Shown one piece after another: positions 6,271-8,128 of a stretch of DNA of 8,128 bases (the first letter of the stretch is position 1; every line of letters starts with the position of its first letter). A model generated the notes under the pieces. The model did not search any database. It was not told the DNA's origin and saw only the letters and a program-made list of their open reading frames with translations. The translations under genes were made by a program, and so were the position numbers. This DNA comes from Candidatus Berkelbacteria bacterium. GTDB lineage: Bacteria; Patescibacteriota; UBA1384; UBA12157; JAENIV01. The DNA lies in NCBI GenBank assembly GCA_016844295.1, contig JAENIV010000027.1, positions 1-8,128 of the forward strand, read 5' to 3'.

Positions 6271-6294
6271 TGGCTCAAGGGTGTGAGCCATTAA
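6267..6294. repeat. Perfect 11-bp inverted repeat between convergent genes
   Basis: TTAATGGCTCA (6267-6277) and TGAGCCATTAA (6284-6294) are separated by 6 nt. The position between convergent genes fits a terminator, but neither strand has a T-run directly after the stem. On the plus strand the T-run lies on the 5' side instead. A bidirectional, weak or factor-assisted terminator is possible. Confidence 0.55.
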
Positions 6295-6298
6295 GATT

Positions 6299-6330
6299 AT
6301 GGGGAGGTTTTTGGGGTGGAAGAGTAGTTA
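6299..6330 (+). repeat. Direct repeat B flanking the PaaX-like module
   Basis: This is the partner of 5331-5360, beginning ATGGGGAGGTTTTTGGGG and ending TGGAAGAGTAGTTA. Its right end contains the stop codon (6328-6330) of the minus-strand gene. The four G-runs at 6301-6319 could support a two-tier G-quadruplex. Confidence 0.45.
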
Positions 6331-7110
6331 TTTGAATTGAAAAGAGTTTAAGATTGTGTTGTAGGCGTCCTTATCCTGAGTATTATTATATGTGATGACG
6401 ACAAATTCACCGCTACTAAGAGCTAAAGTTGTGTAATATGTAAAGTTATAGGTTTTCCCTAAAATTTCTGTACGACCGGCTTCTTGCCAATTGATTGCCG
6501 TAAAGTTGTTCTGTGAATATACGTTTGATATCACGGAAAATGTTGTTCTCAGGGCTGCCTCTTTCGCAGATTTATATTCATCAAACAACGCCTGGACAGA
6601 ACTGGGGGAACCACAAGCATAATCACCTGTAAAACCTCCTATAGTATTATACCCATTTGAAAGATTAACGCCTGAATGATTTGTCTGTCCCGCGGGATCA
6701 TCATTGGGTCCATAAATAAAGATAGGGCCATATCCTGCTGAATATTTTGGCTGGGATAGAGTGTAATTTGAAGGATAGCTAAATGATGCTGTCGGGCTGG
6801 AACAACCACCTCCATAGCTAGAGATGGGTCCTGAAAAAGTTTTATCGGCATTGGGGTTTGACGATGGACTCATAGATGTTGTTGTATCAACCTCTGGCGT
6901 CGAGGTTTTAGTCGAGCCAGATTCAGATGATGTAGGTGATGAAACCGCGCTAGAAGTTGTCGGACTTGGGCTTGTAGTATTTGTAGATGTTGAGCCCCTT
7001 TTAACATACAAAAAGTAAACAAGAATAGCTGCAATAATTACAATTCCTAAGACAATCAAGAGCAATTTAAGTCTGCTTTTCGGGGTAGTTTTTGTTGGTT
7101 GTTGATTCAT
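6328..7110 (-). CDS. Membrane-anchored surface protein with PsbP/Mog1-like ectodomain
   Basis: I do not recognise a named gene. The 260-aa product has a short basic cytoplasmic N-terminus (KTTPKSRLK), one membrane helix at about 15-36 without a signal peptidase or lipobox site, and a Ser/Thr/Pro-rich stalk (about 39-90). A globular extracytoplasmic part follows (about 93-260). That part starts ASFSYPSNYTLSQ and ends DKDAYNTILNSFQFK, the start and finish typical of PsbP/Mog1-like (DUF1795-type) domains. Two cysteines, C103 and C166, could form a disulphide. AGGAGG lies about 7 nt before the ATG, the best ribosome site in the window. The next gene upstream ends 57 bp away across a TA-rich stretch (7131-7147) that may hold a promoter. 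The role is unknown; an envelope or cell-contact function is inferred. The topology is clear, the fold assignment tentative. Confidence 0.8.
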   Translation of the reverse strand: MNQQPTKTTPKSRLKLLLIVLGIVIIAAILVYFLYVKRGSTSTNTTSPSPTTSSAVSSPTSSESGSTKTSTPEVDTTTSMSPSSNPNADKTFSGPISSYGGGCSSPTASFSYPSNYTLSQPKYSAGYGPIFIYGPNDDPAGQTNHSGVNLSNGYNTIGGFTGDYACGSPSSVQALFDEYKSAKEAALRTTFSVISNVYSQNNFTAINWQEAGRTEILGKTYNFTYYTTLALSSGEFVVITYNNTQDKDAYNTILNSFQFK

Positions 7111-7140
7111 AAAATTCCTCCTGATTCCAAGATACTATAT

Positions 7141-7164
7141 ATATATCAATTACAAGAGATATAT
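7141..7164. repeat. AT-rich inverted repeat between small minus-strand genes
   Basis: ATATATC (7141-7147) and GATATAT (7158-7164) are complementary around a 10-nt loop, just after the stop of the 78-aa gene and before the 260-aa gene. The stem is too AT-rich for a strong terminator and may simply reflect the TA-rich promoter region. Confidence 0.3.
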
Positions 7165-7167
7165 GAC

Positions 7168-7404
7168 TTATTGTTGAAACGCGATTTTCTTTTTGATTTT
7201 TACTATATCAGTAGCGAGTGCCTGAATGTCTTCGTTCTCCATTTTGTTAACTTCTTCGATTTTCTTCGATAAGTCTTTATGAACATCATCAATTTTTTGA
7301 TCAGTTTTGTCAAACCTTTGATTCATCTCTAATCTAAGAAATCCGATTTCTTTTGTTATCTTTGTTCCAACAATTTCACCAATATCTTTATTACTTAAAG
7401 TCAT
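7168..7404 (-). CDS. Small coiled-coil protein of unknown function
   Basis: This 78-aa, highly charged protein has no membrane segment. Residues about 24-72 (LRLEMNQRFDKTDQKIDDV..., then KKIEEVNKMENEDIQALATD) have heptad-like spacing of Leu, Ile, Val and Met typical of a helical coiled coil. It resembles the many short coiled-coil proteins of CPR and phage genomes that have no assigned function. TCCTCC on the plus strand (7408-7413) gives GGAGGA 4 nt before the ATG, so the start is well supported. An extended -10 just upstream suggests its own promoter. It sits between two anchored surface-protein genes, but nothing ties it to them functionally. It is likely a real gene. Confidence 0.7.
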   Translation of the reverse strand: MTLSNKDIGEIVGTKITKEIGFLRLEMNQRFDKTDQKIDDVHKDLSKKIEEVNKMENEDIQALATDIVKIKKKIAFQQ

Positions 7405-7420
7405 TAATCCTCCATAATTG

Positions 7421-7429
7421 ATTATATCA
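7421..7429 (-). promoter_or_regulatory. Extended -10 promoter of the coiled-coil protein gene
   Basis: The minus strand reads TGATATAAT, a TGn plus consensus TATAAT, with no clear -35. Transcription would begin near 7414, immediately before the GGAGGA ribosome site, giving a leader of about 10 nt. The AT-rich palindrome ATAAATATTTAT (7429-7440) lies just upstream and overlaps the stop codon of the preceding gene. Confidence 0.5.
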
Positions 7430-7436
7430 TAAATAT

Positions 7437-7808
7437 TTATGGCGTTGCGGTTGGGGTCGCTGTCGCAGCCGCTGTTGGCGTAACGGTGGCAGTTGCCGTT
7501 GGTGTCGGAGTCGCTGTTACGGGCGGTGATGGTGTCGGGGTCCGAGATTTTGAAGGTGTTGGCGTTGGAGTTTTAGATGGTGAGGAAGAGGGGGTCGACG
7601 TAGGCGCCTCGGAAATTGACACGGTGGGGGATGGTGAACTTTCTGGAGTTCCTGCGGTCGTGCTTCTTCTGTCAGCCAACAGAAATCCGCCCAAGGTTAA
7701 AATAAATGCCCCAACTGTAACCAAAGTAAAGAGCAACCATTTGGGCAGTTTTCGCTTGGCCCTAATTGGCGGACTAAATGCCGGGCGGATTTGATATGGT
7801 TGGTTCAT
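7437..7808 (-). CDS. Membrane-anchored Pro/Thr-rich stalk protein lacking a head
   Basis: I do not recognise a named gene. From the chosen ATG the product is 123 aa: MNQPYQIRPAFSPP, a basic patch (RAKRKLPK), one membrane helix (about 24-45), then only Ser/Pro/Thr/Ala low complexity to the end (TPTPTPSK..., TATPTPTATA...). Its layout resembles the 260-aa protein nearby, but no globular domain follows the stalk, and the frame stops at TAA 7437-7439. It may be a complete wall-spanning stalk or a gene that lost its C-terminal domain. An earlier in-frame ATG at 7829 overlaps the upstream stop as TAATG but lacks a Shine-Dalgarno. AAAGGA stands 7 nt before the 7808 ATG, hence the choice. It is probably co-transcribed with the PrcB-domain gene upstream. 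Confidence 0.65.
   Translation of the reverse strand: MNQPYQIRPAFSPPIRAKRKLPKWLLFTLVTVGAFILTLGGFLLADRRSTTAGTPESSPSPTVSISEAPTSTPSSSPSKTPTPTPSKSRTPTPSPPVTATPTPTATATVTPTAAATATPTATP
7440..7600 (-). repeat. Degenerate short repeats encoding the Pro/Thr stalk
   Basis: These are imperfect repeats of 6-12 nt (plus-strand forms such as GTTGGGGTCGCTGT, GTTGGTGTCGGAGTCGCTGT and GTTGGCGTTGGAG). They encode Thr-Pro and Ala-Thr units. The segment is locally GC-rich and is prone to replication slippage, so length variation between strains is expected. Confidence 0.6.
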
Positions 7809-7814
7809 AGTTAT

Positions 7815-7820
7815 TCCTTT
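7815..7820 (-). promoter_or_regulatory. Ribosome binding site selecting the stalk-protein start
   Basis: AAAGGA on the minus strand lies 6-7 nt before the ATG at 7806-7808. The alternative ATG at 7827-7829 has no such site, which favours the shorter protein unless translation is coupled through the TAATG overlap. Confidence 0.55.
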
Positions 7821-7828
7821 AACATCCA

Positions 7829-8128
7829 TTAATCACAGTATTTAATTTTTTCCTGAGGGATAAATGTGATTTCATCAGAAGTCTTAGATATTTCAATCGC
7901 GTGATAAGGGTATTCGAGCGCCATAGTTACCAAACAGTTCTTAGCCGGAGAAGTTTCCGTATAATAGACTAAGGTTTGATTACTTTGTTTTTGGATATTT
8001 GTAATCTCAATATCAAAACCACCTGTATTTTTCTGGCCAGCTGCGACAATAATAACCGTCTTGGCTACAAAATCAATATTTGGTAATGCAGGCGTGGGGA
8101 AAATATCTTGATTCATTTTTTGCCAAAG
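7829..8128 (-). CDS. PrcB C-terminal-domain protein, 5' end cut by window edge
   Basis: The 99 visible codons match the PrcB_C domain pattern: LWQKMNQDIFPTPALPNIDF, then VAKTVIIVAAGQKNTGGFDI, EITNIQKQSNQTLVYYTETS, NCLVTMALEYPYHAIEIS. In that family a Trp precedes the P-x-x-DF segment, and an N-T-G-G-[YF]-x-[IV] motif follows. The frame stays open past the ATG at 8116 through TGG to the window end, and that ATG has no Shine-Dalgarno. The gene therefore very probably starts outside the window. PrcB was named as a partner of a surface protease of oral spirochaetes; the isolated domain occurs in many exported or lipoproteins of unclear role. A signal peptide or lipobox would lie in the missing part. 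The stop overlaps an ATG of the stalk-protein frame. C-terminal residues end KYCD. Confidence 0.7.
   Translation of the reverse strand, partial: LWQKMNQDIFPTPALPNIDFVAKTVIIVAAGQKNTGGFDIEITNIQKQSNQTLVYYTETSPAKNCLVTMALEYPYHAIEISKTSDEITFIPQEKIKYCD

Larger units (their letters stand above)
6094..6327. other. Convergent intergenic region with operator copy and hairpin
   Basis: This stretch lies between the convergent PaaX-like gene and the 260-aa surface protein gene. It holds operator copy 2 (6143-6176), a possible 38-codon reading frame on the plus strand (6154-6270), a perfect 11-bp inverted repeat (6267-6294) and direct repeat B (6299-6330). ATGGGG-n3-TTTTT occurs on both sides of the hairpin (6255-6268 and 6299-6312). 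No standard terminator with a T-tract is apparent. Confidence 0.5.

Noticed and set aside
6267..6294. Standard intrinsic terminator
   Set aside because: The stem is perfect, but the bases directly after it on both strands lack a T-run.
7486..7794. 102-codon plus-strand frame rich in Val and Gly
   Set aside because: It is the complement of the Thr/Pro repeat-coding sequence; low complexity keeps the opposite frame open.
1..8128. CRISPR array, tRNA, rRNA or insertion sequence
   Set aside because: No regularly spaced repeats, cloverleaf signatures, rRNA motifs or transposase-like reading frames were seen on either strand.

Overview
This 8.1 kb window is moderately AT-rich, densely packed bacterial DNA. 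The gene style suggests a Patescibacteria/CPR genome, perhaps of the Microgenomates group. The reasons are a compact type IV pilus operon, a short PaaX-like protein with a Cas2-like fold, several small surface proteins with one membrane anchor and a Ser/Thr/Pro stalk, and few Shine-Dalgarno sites on some genes. This placement is inference; no rRNA or other phylogenetic marker was analysed.

Layout. (i) 1-3539, minus strand: a type IV pilus/type II secretion-like operon transcribed as assembly ATPase PilB, then platform protein PilC (2-nt gap), then a GspH/FimT-like prepilin that runs off the left edge. The PilB-like protein begins with a complete HU/IHF-type DNA-binding domain, a domain combination I do not recognise as standard. 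(ii) 3540-3704: a divergent promoter region. (iii) 3705-5273, plus strand: dnaX, the DNA polymerase III clamp-loader subunit, with a GC-rich hairpin segment in its interdomain linker. (iv) 5274-6327, plus strand: a PaaX-like regulator with a near-perfect palindrome overlapping its promoter. A second copy of that site lies about 50 bp after the gene. A second, unrelated direct repeat flanks the whole module. (v) 6328-8128, minus strand: four small genes. In transcription order they are a PrcB C-terminal-domain protein (cut by the right edge), a membrane-anchored Pro/Thr stalk with no head domain, a 78-aa coiled-coil protein, and a 260-aa anchored protein with a stalk and a PsbP/Mog1-like ectodomain.

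How they fit together. The left operon would build and power a pilus-like fibre; in CPR such pili are linked to host contact and DNA uptake. The HU domain on the ATPase raises the possibility that the motor itself contacts DNA. The right-hand cluster looks like cell-surface or exported accessory proteins. The PaaX-like gene is probably an autoregulated transcription factor. No tRNA, rRNA, CRISPR array, transposase or att site was seen.
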